Below, in pieces: positions 35,351-45,060 of a stretch of 64,000 bases of DNA; the stretch's first letter is position 1, and each line of letters begins with the position of its first letter. The notes under the pieces are model-generated. The model did not search any database. It worked only from the letters and a program-made list of their open reading frames with translations, and was not told the origin of the DNA. A program made the translations under genes and the position numbers. The DNA is from Flavobacterium sediminilitoris (GTDB lineage: Bacteria; Bacteroidota; Bacteroidia; Flavobacteriales; Flavobacteriaceae): the NCBI RefSeq assembly GCF_023008245.1, contig NZ_CP090145.1:3782001-3846000 (forward strand). The letters are read 5' to 3'.

Positions 35351-36361
35351 ATGCTACAAGAAAAAGAAATATCAGAAATAAAATCTTTCCTTAGTTCTCC
35401 AAAAAAAATAACGATAACCGCACATAGAAATCCCGATGGCGATGCAATGGGGTCTTCATTAGGTCTTCTACATTTTTTAAAACAACTAAATCATGAAGTA
35501 GTATTCATTTCTCCTAATGAATTTCCTGATTTTTTAGCATGGTTACCTGACACTAATAAAGTTGTTATTTTTGAAAGAGAATATGATAAAGCACTACCTA
35601 TACTACAAAAAAGTGATTTAATATTTACATTAGATTTTAATGCTTTACACAGAACAGGTGATGCTATGCAAAAAACATTGGAAACTCTAACAAACCCAAT
35701 GATGATGATCGACCATCATCAATTACCTGATGATTATGCTAAATATACTTTTTCAGATGTTAATTATGGTTCAACATGCCAAATGGTTTACGACTTCATA
35801 AACATATTAGGCTATAATCATTTAATTAATAAAGAAATTGCAACATGCTTATACACAGGTATCGTAACAGATTCTGGAAGTTTTCGATTTCCAAAAACAA
35901 CATCAGATACACACAAATGCGTTGCCGATTTAATAGACAAAGGAGCTAATAATAGTGAAATACATAGCGCTCTTTTTGATAACTCTAGTTATACTCGACT
36001 ACAACTTCTTGGAAAAGCATTGCAAAATCTAAAAGTTTTACCCGAACTTAAAGCATCTTATATTACCCTTAGCCAAGAAGAACTTGACTCTTTTAATTAC
36101 AAAAAAGGAGACACAGAAGGTATTGTTAATTATGGATTAAGTATAGAGGGAATTATAGTAACGGCTATATTTATTGAAAATAAAGAAGAAGGAATTATAA
36201 AAATCTCTTTCCGTTCACAAGGTGGTTTTGATGTAAATGAATTTGCACGAAATCATTTTAATGGAGGCGGACATATAAATGCAGCAGGTGGAAAATCTTT
36301 TTCTAACTTAGAAGAAACAGTAAAACAATTTATTGCTATTTTAGCAAAAGAAAAAAAATGA
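35351..36361 (+). CDS. nrnA: DHH-family bifunctional oligoribonuclease/pAp phosphatase NrnA
   Basis: 336 residues, a DHH/DHHA1 phosphoesterase. Metal-binding motifs are ITAHRNPDGDAMGSSLG, TLDFNALHRTGD, IDHHQLPDD and TDSGSFRF. The substrate-binding GGGHINAAGG motif ends the DHHA1 domain. NrnA degrades nano-RNAs and pAp, replacing Orn in many bacteria. The stop overlaps the start of gldI by 4 bp (ATGA), so the two are translationally coupled, in keeping with the gldI operon being a protein-quality and motility cluster. Confidence 0.92.
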   Translation: MLQEKEISEIKSFLSSPKKITITAHRNPDGDAMGSSLGLLHFLKQLNHEVVFISPNEFPDFLAWLPDTNKVVIFEREYDKALPILQKSDLIFTLDFNALHRTGDAMQKTLETLTNPMMMIDHHQLPDDYAKYTFSDVNYGSTCQMVYDFINILGYNHLINKEIATCLYTGIVTDSGSFRFPKTTSDTHKCVADLIDKGANNSEIHSALFDNSSYTRLQLLGKALQNLKVLPELKASYITLSQEELDSFNYKKGDTEGIVNYGLSIEGIIVTAIFIENKEEGIIKISFRSQGGFDVNEFARNHFNGGGHINAAGGKSFSNLEETVKQFIAILAKEKK

Positions 36362-36909
36362 AAATGAAAATCTTCCCATTACTTATAATTAGTATCTTTT
36401 TTATAAGTTGTTCTCAACAGCAAGCCAGAAAACCCATTTCTCAGACAAATGGTAATTTTATTAAAGAATCTATTGAACGCAATAAAATACTAATTGCAAA
36501 AGAAGAAAAACTAATAGACGCTATAATAAAGAAAGACACATTAAAACAATATATTGCTTCAAAAAAAGGATATTGGTATAAGTATATAGTAAAAATAGAA
36601 GAAAACACCCTTCATCCAAAAAAAGGCGACATTGCTTACTTTGACTATGAGATAAATAGTATTAATAACACTGCAATTTATTCAAAAGAAGATTTAAAAC
36701 CTCAAAAATATATTGTTGACAAGCAAAATATTATGATGGGACTTAGAGATGGAATCAAATTAATGAAAAAAGGAGAAACAGTTACATTTATATTTCCATC
36801 TCATATGGCATTTGGTTATCATGGAGATGATAATAGAATAAATCCAAACGAACCATTAATTTGCACCGTAAGTCTTAATGATTTAAAACAAGATACTACA
36901 CAAAAATAA
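36358..36909 (+). CDS. gldI: Gliding-motility FKBP-type peptidyl-prolyl isomerase lipoprotein GldI
   Basis: 183 residues. The lipoprotein signal ends FFISCSQQ (Cys near residue 18). It is followed by a helical linker and an FKBP-type domain (PKKGDIAYFDYEINSI, MGLRDGIKLMKKGETVTFIF, AFGYHGDDNRI, NEPLICTVSLND). GldI is a periplasmic FKBP lipoprotein needed for gliding in F. johnsoniae. The start overlaps the nrnA stop. Two further isomerase genes follow, so the operon concentrates three FKBP domains. Confidence 0.9.
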   Translation: MKMKIFPLLIISIFFISCSQQQARKPISQTNGNFIKESIERNKILIAKEEKLIDAIIKKDTLKQYIASKKGYWYKYIVKIEENTLHPKKGDIAYFDYEINSINNTAIYSKEDLKPQKYIVDKQNIMMGLRDGIKLMKKGETVTFIFPSHMAFGYHGDDNRINPNEPLICTVSLNDLKQDTTQK

Positions 36910-36919
36910 TTTTACAAAC

Positions 36920-38029
36920 ATGAAACACTTAACAAGTCTAGTATTTGGCTTATTTGCCATTTTTACATCGTGCACAGATCCATATTCAAAACTAGAAGAA
37001 GGAATGTATGCCGACATTACAACAAACAAAGGATCAATTATTTTAAAATTAGAATTTGAAAAAACACCTATTACAGTTGCCAATTTTGTTTCTTTAGCAG
37101 AAGGGAAAAACCCATTTGTAGAGGATCAATTTAAAGGAAAACCTTTCTATGATGGATTAAAATTTCACCGAGTAATTCCAGATTTCATGATTCAAGGTGG
37201 TGATCCACTAGGTGATGGTTCTGGTGGACCAGGTTATAAATTTAAAGATGAATTTCATCCTGATTTAAAACATAGTAAAGGTGGAATACTTTCTATGGCA
37301 AATGCTGGACCTGGAACAAATGGTAGCCAATTTTTCATTACACATAAAGAAACACCATGGTTAGATAACATGCATACTGTTTTTGGAGAAGTAATAGAAG
37401 GAAAAGAAGTTGTAGATTCTATAGCACAAGATGACATTATTGAAAAAATTACAATTGTAAAAAAAGGAACTGATGCTAAAAAATTTGATGCTGTAAAAAT
37501 CTTTAAAGACTATTATTCAATAGAAGCTGAAGAGCAGAAAAAAGAAGCTGAAATACAAAAGAAAGAAGCTTTAAAGGTTGAAAAAGCAAAAGCTGACAAA
37601 GCTGTGGAAATTGAACAATTAAAATTAGACGGAACAAAAACAAAAACAGGTTTAATTTATAAAATAATTTCAAAAGGAGAAGGAAAAAAACCAAAAAAGG
37701 AAACACAAGTATATATCAATTATGCTGGATTCCTTCAAAATGGTGAATTATTTGATTCTAATTATGAAGATGTGTCTAAAACTTTTGGCAAACTAGATCC
37801 TAATAGAGCACAACAAGGAGCTTATAAACCTTTCCCTTTTAAATATGGAGACAAGCAAGGCTTAATTGCTGGTTTTATTGAAGCATTAGAATTAATGTCT
37901 TACGGAGACAAAGCTATAGTTTATATTCCTTCAAATTTAGGATATGGCTCACAAGGTGCTGGAAATGTAATTCCTCCAAATGCAGATATTATTTTTGAAA
38001 TTGAAATGCTTGAGAATTTACCAAATTAA
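36920..38029 (+). CDS. Cyclophilin-FKBP fusion peptidyl-prolyl isomerase (copy 1)
   Basis: 369 residues. A lipoprotein-like signal (FGLFAIFTSCTD) leads to a cyclophilin domain at about 27-190 ([30 protein letters not shown]). A Lys/Glu/Ala coiled linker (about 195-235, EAEEQKKEAEIQKKEAL) follows. An FKBP domain then occupies about 245-368 (VYINYAGFLQNGELFDSNYE, AGFIEALELMSYGDKA, YIPSNLGYGSQGAGNVIPPN). Two unrelated prolyl-isomerase folds in one envelope protein suggest a periplasmic folding factor. It lies 10 bp after gldI and 11 bp before a paralogue. Confidence 0.93.
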   Translation: MKHLTSLVFGLFAIFTSCTDPYSKLEEGMYADITTNKGSIILKLEFEKTPITVANFVSLAEGKNPFVEDQFKGKPFYDGLKFHRVIPDFMIQGGDPLGDGSGGPGYKFKDEFHPDLKHSKGGILSMANAGPGTNGSQFFITHKETPWLDNMHTVFGEVIEGKEVVDSIAQDDIIEKITIVKKGTDAKKFDAVKIFKDYYSIEAEEQKKEAEIQKKEALKVEKAKADKAVEIEQLKLDGTKTKTGLIYKIISKGEGKKPKKETQVYINYAGFLQNGELFDSNYEDVSKTFGKLDPNRAQQGAYKPFPFKYGDKQGLIAGFIEALELMSYGDKAIVYIPSNLGYGSQGAGNVIPPNADIIFEIEMLENLPN

Positions 38030-38040
38030 TACACTAAAAA

Positions 38041-39222
38041 ATGAATACAAAAAGAATCGTAGTACTATTAACTTTATTATTAACACCTTTTTTTACAGTA
38101 TTAGCTCAAAAAACAGACGGTTTATTTGCTGAAATTAATACTTCAAAAGGGAAAATAGTTTTACAATTAGAATTTGAAAAAACACCTATCACAGTTGCTA
38201 ATTTTGTCGCTTTAGTCGAAGGAAAAAACACTTCTGTTGATGAAAAATTAAAAGGAAAACCTTTCTATAATGGATTAAAATTTCACCGAGTAATTTCAGA
38301 TTTTATGATTCAAGGTGGTGATCCTGATGGAACTGGTTCTGGTGGACCAGGATATAAATTTATTGATGAAATTTCTGATTTAATTCATGATAAAGCAGGC
38401 ATATTATCAATGGCAAACGCTGGAGCAGGAACAAATGGAAGTCAATTTTTTATTACTCATAAAGAGACACCTTGGTTAGATGGAAAACACACTGTTTTTG
38501 GACATGTTATTGAAGGACAAGATGTAGTTAATGCGATTGTTCAAAATGATATTATTGAAAATATTACTATTATTAAAAATGGAAAAGCTGCAAAAAAATT
38601 CAAAGCTGAAAAGATTTTCAAAAATTATATGGACAACAAAGAAGCTGAAGATAAAAGAATAACTGCTTTAAACAATGAAAATAAAGAAAAAATAACTGCA
38701 ATCCAAGAAGCAAATAGAAAAAAACAAGCTGAGATTGAAGCTCAAAAAAGAAAAGAACTAGAAGAAAAACTAGTTGTTATGAATAAAGAAAAAGCAGCTT
38801 ATTTTACAGCAAATAAAGAAAAAGCTATAAAACTTGCTTCTGGATTAGAGTATATTATTACTGAAAAAGGAAATAACACTAAGCCAACTGATGGTGCTCA
38901 GGTTTATGTTCATTATTCTGGTTATTTTGAAGACGGGAAACTGTTTGATAGTAGTTATGAAGAAGTAAGCAAGAAATATGGCAAATTTGACCAAAATAGA
39001 GCAAGTCAAAAAGGATATTTACCTTTTCCTTTTAAATATGGAAGCAAAGGTGGATTAATTCCTGGTTTCCTAGAAGGCATTCACAACATGAGTCTTGGAG
39101 ATAAAGCAATCGTTTTTATTCCTTCTTCTTTAGGATATGGAGAAAAAGGAGCTGGTGGAGTTATTCCTCCAAATGCAAATCTAATTTTTGAAATTGAATT
39201 ATTAGAAACTCAATCAAAATAA
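38041..39222 (+). CDS. Cyclophilin-FKBP fusion peptidyl-prolyl isomerase (copy 2)
   Basis: 393 residues with the same architecture as the preceding gene: signal peptide (cleaved after VLAQ, no lipobox Cys), cyclophilin domain ([32 protein letters not shown]), a longer charged coiled linker (about 198-270) and an FKBP domain ([38 protein letters not shown]). Many blocks are identical in DNA to copy 1, for example around GKPFY(D/N)GLKFHRVI, so this is a tandem duplication that has since diverged. Copy 1 appears lipidated and copy 2 soluble, a plausible division of labour. A terminator follows. Confidence 0.93.
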   Translation: MNTKRIVVLLTLLLTPFFTVLAQKTDGLFAEINTSKGKIVLQLEFEKTPITVANFVALVEGKNTSVDEKLKGKPFYNGLKFHRVISDFMIQGGDPDGTGSGGPGYKFIDEISDLIHDKAGILSMANAGAGTNGSQFFITHKETPWLDGKHTVFGHVIEGQDVVNAIVQNDIIENITIIKNGKAAKKFKAEKIFKNYMDNKEAEDKRITALNNENKEKITAIQEANRKKQAEIEAQKRKELEEKLVVMNKEKAAYFTANKEKAIKLASGLEYIITEKGNNTKPTDGAQVYVHYSGYFEDGKLFDSSYEEVSKKYGKFDQNRASQKGYLPFPFKYGSKGGLIPGFLEGIHNMSLGDKAIVFIPSSLGYGEKGAGGVIPPNANLIFEIELLETQSK

Positions 39223-39240
39223 AACTCTATTTTTAAAAAT

Positions 39241-39276
39241 AAAAAAAGAATCTCAATATTTGAGATTCTTTTTTTA
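39241..39276. terminator. Bidirectional terminator
   Basis: Stem AAAGAATCTCAA/TTGAGATTCTTT (39245-39256 and 39260-39271) flanked by A and T tracts, between convergent genes. Confidence 0.88.
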
Positions 39277-39300
39277 TACAAAATATTTTACGTAATCTTC

Positions 39301-40500
39301 TTATTTCAGTTTTTTCCACCAAATTATAAAACCCGTTATAGGTAATGAACAGCCTATAAGTGTAAACAAAAAATAGAACAAGACGCTTTTCCATCCCAAA
39401 ATTTCGCCTGTATGTAATGGTTTTGAAATCTCTATAAATTGCTTATGTAATGGTTTATCTGAAAACTTTTGCATGTGTTTCAAATTTCCTTTTTTATCAA
39501 ATGAAAGTTCATCAGGCAACATTGCTCCTAACCAATTTTGAGTATTTATCTTTGTTATTCTAAATTCTGAATCTTCTTTATTTGGAGCTACTATACTAGT
39601 TGTTGCTTTATATGATAATTTTTTATTGGCTAATTTATAGATCGAATCAAATGAAATTGGTTTAACATTTTCTAAGCTTTTTTTATCATCTTCTTTAATC
39701 ATCATTTTCGCTAACATATCATTGAAGTCAACTGAAAGTTCATCATTTTCTTCTAAAGCATCTCCTTTTGAAAGAACAGGATTTCCGCCAAGACTTACAA
39801 TAAAAACATTTTTCATCCAAGGATAAGTAATATATAAACCTGTTAGAGCTATAAATAATAAAACTATAAAACTATAAAACCCGAATGTTTTATGTAAATC
39901 GTAATTAATTCTATAAAACTTTGCTTTCCATTTAATTGTAAGTCCATTCTTTAAGTCACGAAATGTTTTAGGCAACCAGAGAATAATACCTGACAATAAT
40001 AATAAACAAAAAATAATAGTTGATATTCCTACTATTTGTTTGCCTATATTTGGTATTAATAAAGTTTTATGAATATCTAAAATAAGCTTAAAGAAATCAT
40101 CTAATCTATTATTATTGTAACCTAAAAGATCAAAAGTATACGGATTAAAATACTGTGTTTTTATAAAACTCGAATTTTCTTCTGAATAACTAATACTCAA
40201 ACTTCTATTAGAAGATTCTGGAATAACGATTGTTTTAATAGTATTGCCTTCCTTTTTAAAAAAATGCTCAATAGCAGCAATATTTATACTATCGTTTTTA
40301 GGTGTTGTAACAAAAACTTTTTCTCGGTTATAAAAATCGTTTATTTGATTTTTAAAAGCATAAATACTACCTGTTAAACATACAATAAGAACAACTATAG
40401 ATGAAAGCAAACCTAGCCACAAATGGAGAATTGCCATACCATATTTGAACCATGATTCTTTTTTACGCTTTTTTCTAAGTAACGCTTTTTTAATTTTCAT
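39301..40500 (-). CDS. PepSY-associated TM protein (iron-uptake cluster)
   Basis: 399 residues from the ATG at 40500; an upstream ATG at 40554 would place a perfect hairpin inside the coding part, so the later start is preferred. Four membrane segments (about 35-60, 150-175, 200-225 and 365-390) and PepSY-like extracytoplasmic regions (HLWLGLLSSIVVLIVCLTGS; HKTFGFYSFIVLLFIALTGLY, in part; HTGEILGWKSVLFY) define the PepSY_TM family. Members sit beside TonB siderophore receptors and may reduce or release iron at the inner membrane. Last gene of the 44986-39301 cluster. Confidence 0.85.
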   Translation of the reverse strand: MKIKKALLRKKRKKESWFKYGMAILHLWLGLLSSIVVLIVCLTGSIYAFKNQINDFYNREKVFVTTPKNDSINIAAIEHFFKKEGNTIKTIVIPESSNRSLSISYSEENSSFIKTQYFNPYTFDLLGYNNNRLDDFFKLILDIHKTLLIPNIGKQIVGISTIIFCLLLLSGIILWLPKTFRDLKNGLTIKWKAKFYRINYDLHKTFGFYSFIVLLFIALTGLYITYPWMKNVFIVSLGGNPVLSKGDALEENDELSVDFNDMLAKMMIKEDDKKSLENVKPISFDSIYKLANKKLSYKATTSIVAPNKEDSEFRITKINTQNWLGAMLPDELSFDKKGNLKHMQKFSDKPLHKQFIEISKPLHTGEILGWKSVLFYFLFTLIGCSLPITGFIIWWKKLK

Positions 40501-40510
40501 ATAAAAAGGA

Positions 40511-40542
40511 AAAAGACGCAATCTTGGTGTATTGCGTCTTTT
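40511..40542 (-). terminator. Intercistronic hairpin
   Basis: Arms AAAAGACGCAAT and ATTGCGTCTTTT (12-bp perfect stem, 8-nt loop), with a T-rich run (minus strand) after it. It lies between the Spy-like lipoprotein gene and the PepSY gene and could be an attenuator lowering downstream expression. Confidence 0.7.
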
Positions 40543-40556
40543 GTTATTAAACAAAT

Positions 40557-41174
40557 TTATTCTTTATCTTTAAAATCCTGATTTTTAACAATTTTCAAAA
40601 ATTCAGTATATTGCTCCTCAGATAAATATTGCTTCAAAGCATTTTTTCTTTCTTTATCAAATTTTACCCAATATTCTTTAGCTAATTCAGAATTTCCATG
40701 ATAAATATCGTGTGCATCATGATATGATTTTTCAAATGCATTGTTAGCTGCTTCTAAAACTTTAGATTGCTCGTCTGTTAAAGCTAACTTAGTTTTAATT
40801 TCAGCTAAAACCTTATCGTTATATCTTGGTCTTTTACGGCTGTTTTTATCCATGAACTCCGTATATTTTTGCATTTGATCTTCATTTAAAAAAGTGGAAA
40901 CTTCTTGCTCTTGTTGTGCATTACGCTCTTCCATTTTCTTAAATGCCTCAACACGATCCATTTTTTCACCCGAAGCTTTAATAGCTGACCTATTTTCTTC
41001 TGCTATTTTTATATATTTTTCTATAACTTCATCAAATTGTGTCGTTTGTTCTTCAGATAGCGCAAGTTCTTTTTTAAGTTCATCATAATTGATTCCTCTT
41101 CTTTTACCATTTTCAGAGTTACATGAAGTAAGTAATATTGCTGTTACTAAAACTGTAAAAAATATTTTTTTCAT
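40557..41174 (-). CDS. Spy/LTXXQ-like helical lipoprotein
   Basis: 205 residues. The lipoprotein signal ends VTAILLTSCNSE (Cys near residue 18). The mature part is almost entirely helical and contains two copies of a repeat with KELALSEEQTTQFDEVIEKY and KTKLALTDEQSKVLEAANNA. Each is followed by a helix ending in LxxEQxxxYxEF (LNEDQMQKYTEF, LSEEQYTEFLKI). This is the pattern of Spy/CpxP-like LTXXQ or DUF4890-type proteins, periplasmic chaperones or metal-stress sensors. Position within the TonB/PepSY set suggests a role in metal homeostasis, which is inference. Confidence 0.75.
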   Translation of the reverse strand: MKKIFFTVLVTAILLTSCNSENGKRRGINYDELKKELALSEEQTTQFDEVIEKYIKIAEENRSAIKASGEKMDRVEAFKKMEERNAQQEQEVSTFLNEDQMQKYTEFMDKNSRKRPRYNDKVLAEIKTKLALTDEQSKVLEAANNAFEKSYHDAHDIYHGNSELAKEYWVKFDKERKNALKQYLSEEQYTEFLKIVKNQDFKDKE

Positions 41175-41244
41175 AATTGTTTGATTTTATATTAAAAGTA
41201 GACTCATATATATATGAGTCTACTAAAATTATTTAGTATTAAAG

Positions 41245-42540
41245 TTAAAAAATCCCTAAGTAGAAAGCGTCAACACCTGTTTCTAAACTTGCTCCTATTG
41301 TATAGCCATTTTCAGAAGTTGATGTAGGATCAAAAATGTAAATATTTCCATTACCACCTAGTGGAGTTAATGCCATAAATAATTTTCCATCAATCACACT
41401 TGCCCATTGATATTGACGTAACCACATATTAAATGAAATATTTATTTTAACAGCCGTTTTGTTGTAAAGATCAACACGAACCAAATGCCAATTTGAACTT
41501 GAGCTATCTCCTGCATCTGTATTTAATACGGGAACATATCCAATACCATTACCTACATAAAACCAACCAGTATTAGCTTCTGCTCCGTGATTTAATAAAG
41601 CTGCAATATCAAATTTCCCGTAAGATGCATCATAATTTCCATTACTAATTTTCACAATTGAAGCACCACCAGATGTAACTAATTGATAAGTATCTTCATT
41701 TTCATCTTTATGTGCTACTGGTGTTCTATATCCGTTTGAAGAACCTGCTGCATCAGTTGTAGAAATAGTTGTAGGATTTTGTAATGAAGGGTAATCAACA
41801 ACCAACGTTTCTACATTATTATATACCATTGTTTCATTAGAACTTGTTAAAGGGTCATAATTTCTTTTCATTACTCCATAATATAACTTACCATTTGCTA
41901 CAACTGGTGCGTCAATACGAAATACATGGATTCCTTCACTAGCCTCTACTGGTTCCCAAGGATATTCAAATGATGCATTTTGTGTAACTGACATTGTATT
42001 TAAGTCAACTAGAGCTAATGTTACTGTCGCTTTAGTTCTTTCATAAACTAAACCAGAAGCATCATATAAGTTTTCAGTAGCCACAGCCTGTAGCATTGCA
42101 TACTGATCATTAATTTTTGTCCAACGTGGATTAGCAGTACCCATAACCGCCTGAACATCCGTATTTAAACTTAAAGAATAATCTTGTCCACCATTATAAT
42201 TATATTTTGCTACTGCTCCTCCTCCATAATTTAAATTATATAATGTATTACCATCATTAGAAGCATAAACTCTAGCTGTTCTAGTAGATGGTACTTCAAA
42301 CCCATAACCATTAAACGAAAAAGTTTTATTTGGATTCATCATGTCTTCAACCGTTACGCCTTGAGTATATGTTGCTGAATTACCTGTAGATCCTTGTCCT
42401 AAAACTAAATGATAGGTTTTATAAGCCGAATTATTAGTTGTTGGAGCTGAAGAAGAATCGTCATCACTACATGAAGTTATTGATATTGCTAAAGTTGATA
42501 GCAAACTTAATTGGAATAATTTTTTAAAATTGAAATTCAT
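41245..42540 (-). CDS. DUF4374-like lipoprotein (siderophore/metal uptake partner)
   Basis: 431 residues. The lipoprotein signal ends LAISITSCSDDD (Cys near residue 24). The rest looks like a beta-propeller with repeated short strands (NGNTLYNLNYGGGAVAKYNY, GKLYYGVMKRNYDP, DGKLFMALTPLGGNGNIYIF). The pattern and the gene order (TonB receptor, this gene, then PepSY protein) match DUF4374 proteins of Bacteroidetes iron-uptake clusters. Its role is unproven; it is probably a surface or periplasmic partner that handles the ligand. It starts 19 bp after the receptor gene. Confidence 0.82.
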   Translation of the reverse strand: MNFNFKKLFQLSLLSTLAISITSCSDDDSSSAPTTNNSAYKTYHLVLGQGSTGNSATYTQGVTVEDMMNPNKTFSFNGYGFEVPSTRTARVYASNDGNTLYNLNYGGGAVAKYNYNGGQDYSLSLNTDVQAVMGTANPRWTKINDQYAMLQAVATENLYDASGLVYERTKATVTLALVDLNTMSVTQNASFEYPWEPVEASEGIHVFRIDAPVVANGKLYYGVMKRNYDPLTSSNETMVYNNVETLVVDYPSLQNPTTISTTDAAGSSNGYRTPVAHKDENEDTYQLVTSGGASIVKISNGNYDASYGKFDIAALLNHGAEANTGWFYVGNGIGYVPVLNTDAGDSSSSNWHLVRVDLYNKTAVKINISFNMWLRQYQWASVIDGKLFMALTPLGGNGNIYIFDPTSTSENGYTIGASLETGVDAFYLGIF

Positions 42541-42559
42541 ACTAATTATTTTAAATTAT

Positions 42560-44986
42560 TTATAAAATTGAATATGTTAATTTTCCGTAAAAACCTCTAC
42601 CTGGTTTTTGTAGAGCATAATTATCGAAAAGCTGTTTATTTAAAATATTTTTTGCATCTAAACTAAATGTTAACTTTTTATTTGGAAAAGTATAAGCAAC
42701 TCCCATATCAAAAACATACTGTGTTGGAATTATTGTTTTTCCTGCGCCTCCTAAAGTATTACCATGCCTAAAAAATTCATGAACATATAATAAGTTAGTA
42801 AAAAAAGAGAATCTTGACTTGTCTTGAATTAAGTTCATTTTATCAAAACGTAAGTTATAATTCATTGTAAAATAAGGCGTATTGGATAATCGTTCATAAG
42901 AAGGAGTTATGGGTACTCCATTATTATTAAATGTTACATTATAATCGCGAGCATCAAAAATTGAAGTACTTGCATTAAAATATATCATCTTATTAAAATC
43001 ATAGTTCATTTCAACATCAAAACCTTTGGTATAAATTTTTCCTACATTTCGATTTAAAAAAAACTCTTCAAAATTTCCAACTGGAAGTTGCATTATTAAA
43101 TCTTGAGTATCTCTAATGAAGCTATTTATTGTAAAACCAAATGTGTGATTTTTAAACTGTACATTAGTTATTGAAAAACCTAAATTATAATTATTACTTT
43201 TTTCCGATTGTAATTCAGCTGCTGCATTTATATTTTCTGCAACATTTCCAAATACTTCTTCTGCCTCAGGCAAACGAACAGCTTTTTCTGCGGAACCAAA
43301 AACCATAAGGTTATTACTTATTAAATACGAAATAGCTCCTCCAAAACCAAAATCATCAGTTTTCGTATTATTTTCTTTTAAAAGAAGTGTAGAATTTGAT
43401 TGATTTCCTGTACGAGTTCTAATTTTTGATGTGCGATCCATCAAATAATATTTAGTAAACACATTTGTTTTTAACTTATCCTCAAAAAAATTATTTTCAA
43501 CAGAAAATGACAATACATTTTTCATATATTCCCTCTGTTCTTTCAAACTATTTTCAGCTATAGAAAGTCTTGGATCATCTGAATTTCTAGTAAATCTATT
43601 TAATAAATGATTTAATTGTATTTTATTCTGATTACTAAAATTATATGTAAAATTAGTTCGAGTATTAATTGCTTTATCAATATCTTTTTGAAGTGTAGGC
43701 CTACCTGCTTCAGCCCCTGACGCCCAAGAATCAGGGTTTCCAAAATAATACGTTGGATGTCCTAACCAGCTATATTGAGTAGCTATAGTGTCAATTGTTT
43801 TTCTGTTAAGTTTTGAATAAGAAATAAAAGTACTTACATCAAAGTTTTCAAAAACATTCTTTTTTGCATAATCTAAACTAAGCATATTAGTGTTTTGAGT
43901 ATAGTGTCTATTTCCATAAACTACTTCCATAGTAGCTCCTGTTTGTACTTGCTTATCCATATGAGAAAGCAATGTTCCAAACATAAGTTTATCAGCCCAT
44001 TTTACATCTGTATATCCAAATTCGGCTTTAGCTCCTTGTGAGCGATATCTATCATGAAATCTCTTTGCTTCAATATATACATCAGGTGTTCCTGGAGAAA
44101 GTTGAACTGCAACCTGATCACCCCAAACTTTATAATCGTTATCTGCATAATTCAAAAAAGCAGCTCCTTTAACAGTTAAGCCATTTTTATTATTTCTATG
44201 AGCTCCATTTGCATCAATTCTATATGTTCCGAATGAACCAGCAGAAGTAGAAACTGTTAAATTATTTTTTAAACTCGTGTTCAAAACAATGTTAATAGCT
44301 CCACCCATAGCATCATCTGATAAATGAGCTGGCACCACACCTTTATAAACTTCAATACGTTTAATCATAGATGGTGGAATACTATTTAATGAAAATGAAG
44401 GTCCAAAATTTCGAATAGGAACTCCATCTATAAAAATTTTAACTGAATTTCCAGACATTCCATTCAAGATGTAGTTTGTACGTGATCCCAAACCTCCTGA
44501 TTGTCTAACTCTAATACCAGCACTTTGGTCTAAAAGCTCATTTACTTGAATAGATTGTAAAGCTGCTTTTTCAGTTTCAATTATGTTAACTGCGAATCCT
44601 TTTTCTTCAATCTTCCTTTTATATGATTTTGATTGTAGTTCTACTTCATTTAATTGTTGAATTTCTGTAGCCTCTAAAGTAATATTAACTTCTTCTATTC
44701 CTTTATCAATAGTTATTTGTATACTTTTTGGCTTTGCATCAAGAGATTGAATTTTTAATTCATAAACACCATAAGGTATTTTATTTATTTCATAATGACC
44801 ATCAATATCTGTTACTGTTTCTTTTATTATTGAATTTCCTGTTAATATAATATGAGCTCCAATAACAATTTCACTTGTATTAAGAATTACTTCACCTTTT
44901 AAAAAGCCACTAGAGTTGTTTTGAGAAAATAACGGTAAGCAGAAGATTACACTAAAAATTATAAATAATTTATTATAGAATAGCAT
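42560..44986 (-). CDS. TonB-dependent receptor
   Basis: 808 residues: signal peptide (to about 22), carboxypeptidase-regulatory-like domain (about 27-105, GEVILNTSEIVIGAHIILTG), plug domain (about 115-230, SAGIRVRQSGGLGSRTNYIL, IFIDGVPIRNFGP, VYKGVVPAHLSDDAMGGAIN) and a 22-strand barrel. The end, FDNYALQKPGRGFYGKLTY, is typical. Neighbours DUF4374, Spy-like lipoprotein and PepSY_TM point to siderophore or metal chelate import. No classic Fur box was found upstream. A TATATTTG box precedes it and a remarkable inverted repeat lies beyond. Confidence 0.93.
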   Translation of the reverse strand: MLFYNKLFIIFSVIFCLPLFSQNNSSGFLKGEVILNTSEIVIGAHIILTGNSIIKETVTDIDGHYEINKIPYGVYELKIQSLDAKPKSIQITIDKGIEEVNITLEATEIQQLNEVELQSKSYKRKIEEKGFAVNIIETEKAALQSIQVNELLDQSAGIRVRQSGGLGSRTNYILNGMSGNSVKIFIDGVPIRNFGPSFSLNSIPPSMIKRIEVYKGVVPAHLSDDAMGGAINIVLNTSLKNNLTVSTSAGSFGTYRIDANGAHRNNKNGLTVKGAAFLNYADNDYKVWGDQVAVQLSPGTPDVYIEAKRFHDRYRSQGAKAEFGYTDVKWADKLMFGTLLSHMDKQVQTGATMEVVYGNRHYTQNTNMLSLDYAKKNVFENFDVSTFISYSKLNRKTIDTIATQYSWLGHPTYYFGNPDSWASGAEAGRPTLQKDIDKAINTRTNFTYNFSNQNKIQLNHLLNRFTRNSDDPRLSIAENSLKEQREYMKNVLSFSVENNFFEDKLKTNVFTKYYLMDRTSKIRTRTGNQSNSTLLLKENNTKTDDFGFGGAISYLISNNLMVFGSAEKAVRLPEAEEVFGNVAENINAAAELQSEKSNNYNLGFSITNVQFKNHTFGFTINSFIRDTQDLIMQLPVGNFEEFFLNRNVGKIYTKGFDVEMNYDFNKMIYFNASTSIFDARDYNVTFNNNGVPITPSYERLSNTPYFTMNYNLRFDKMNLIQDKSRFSFFTNLLYVHEFFRHGNTLGGAGKTIIPTQYVFDMGVAYTFPNKKLTFSLDAKNILNKQLFDNYALQKPGRGFYGKLTYSIL

Positions 44987-45002
44987 TGTAATTTATTTTC
45001 TA

Positions 45003-45010
45003 CAAATATA
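45003..45010 (-). promoter_or_regulatory. -7 box of the TonB receptor operon
   Basis: On the minus strand TATATTTG matches TAnnTTTG, 16 bp upstream of the receptor ATG. No spaced -33 TTG is seen. Confidence 0.45.
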
Positions 45011-45060
45011 TTTATTTAGATTTAATTAAAATAATGTAATTTCACTTTTTGCATTAAAAG

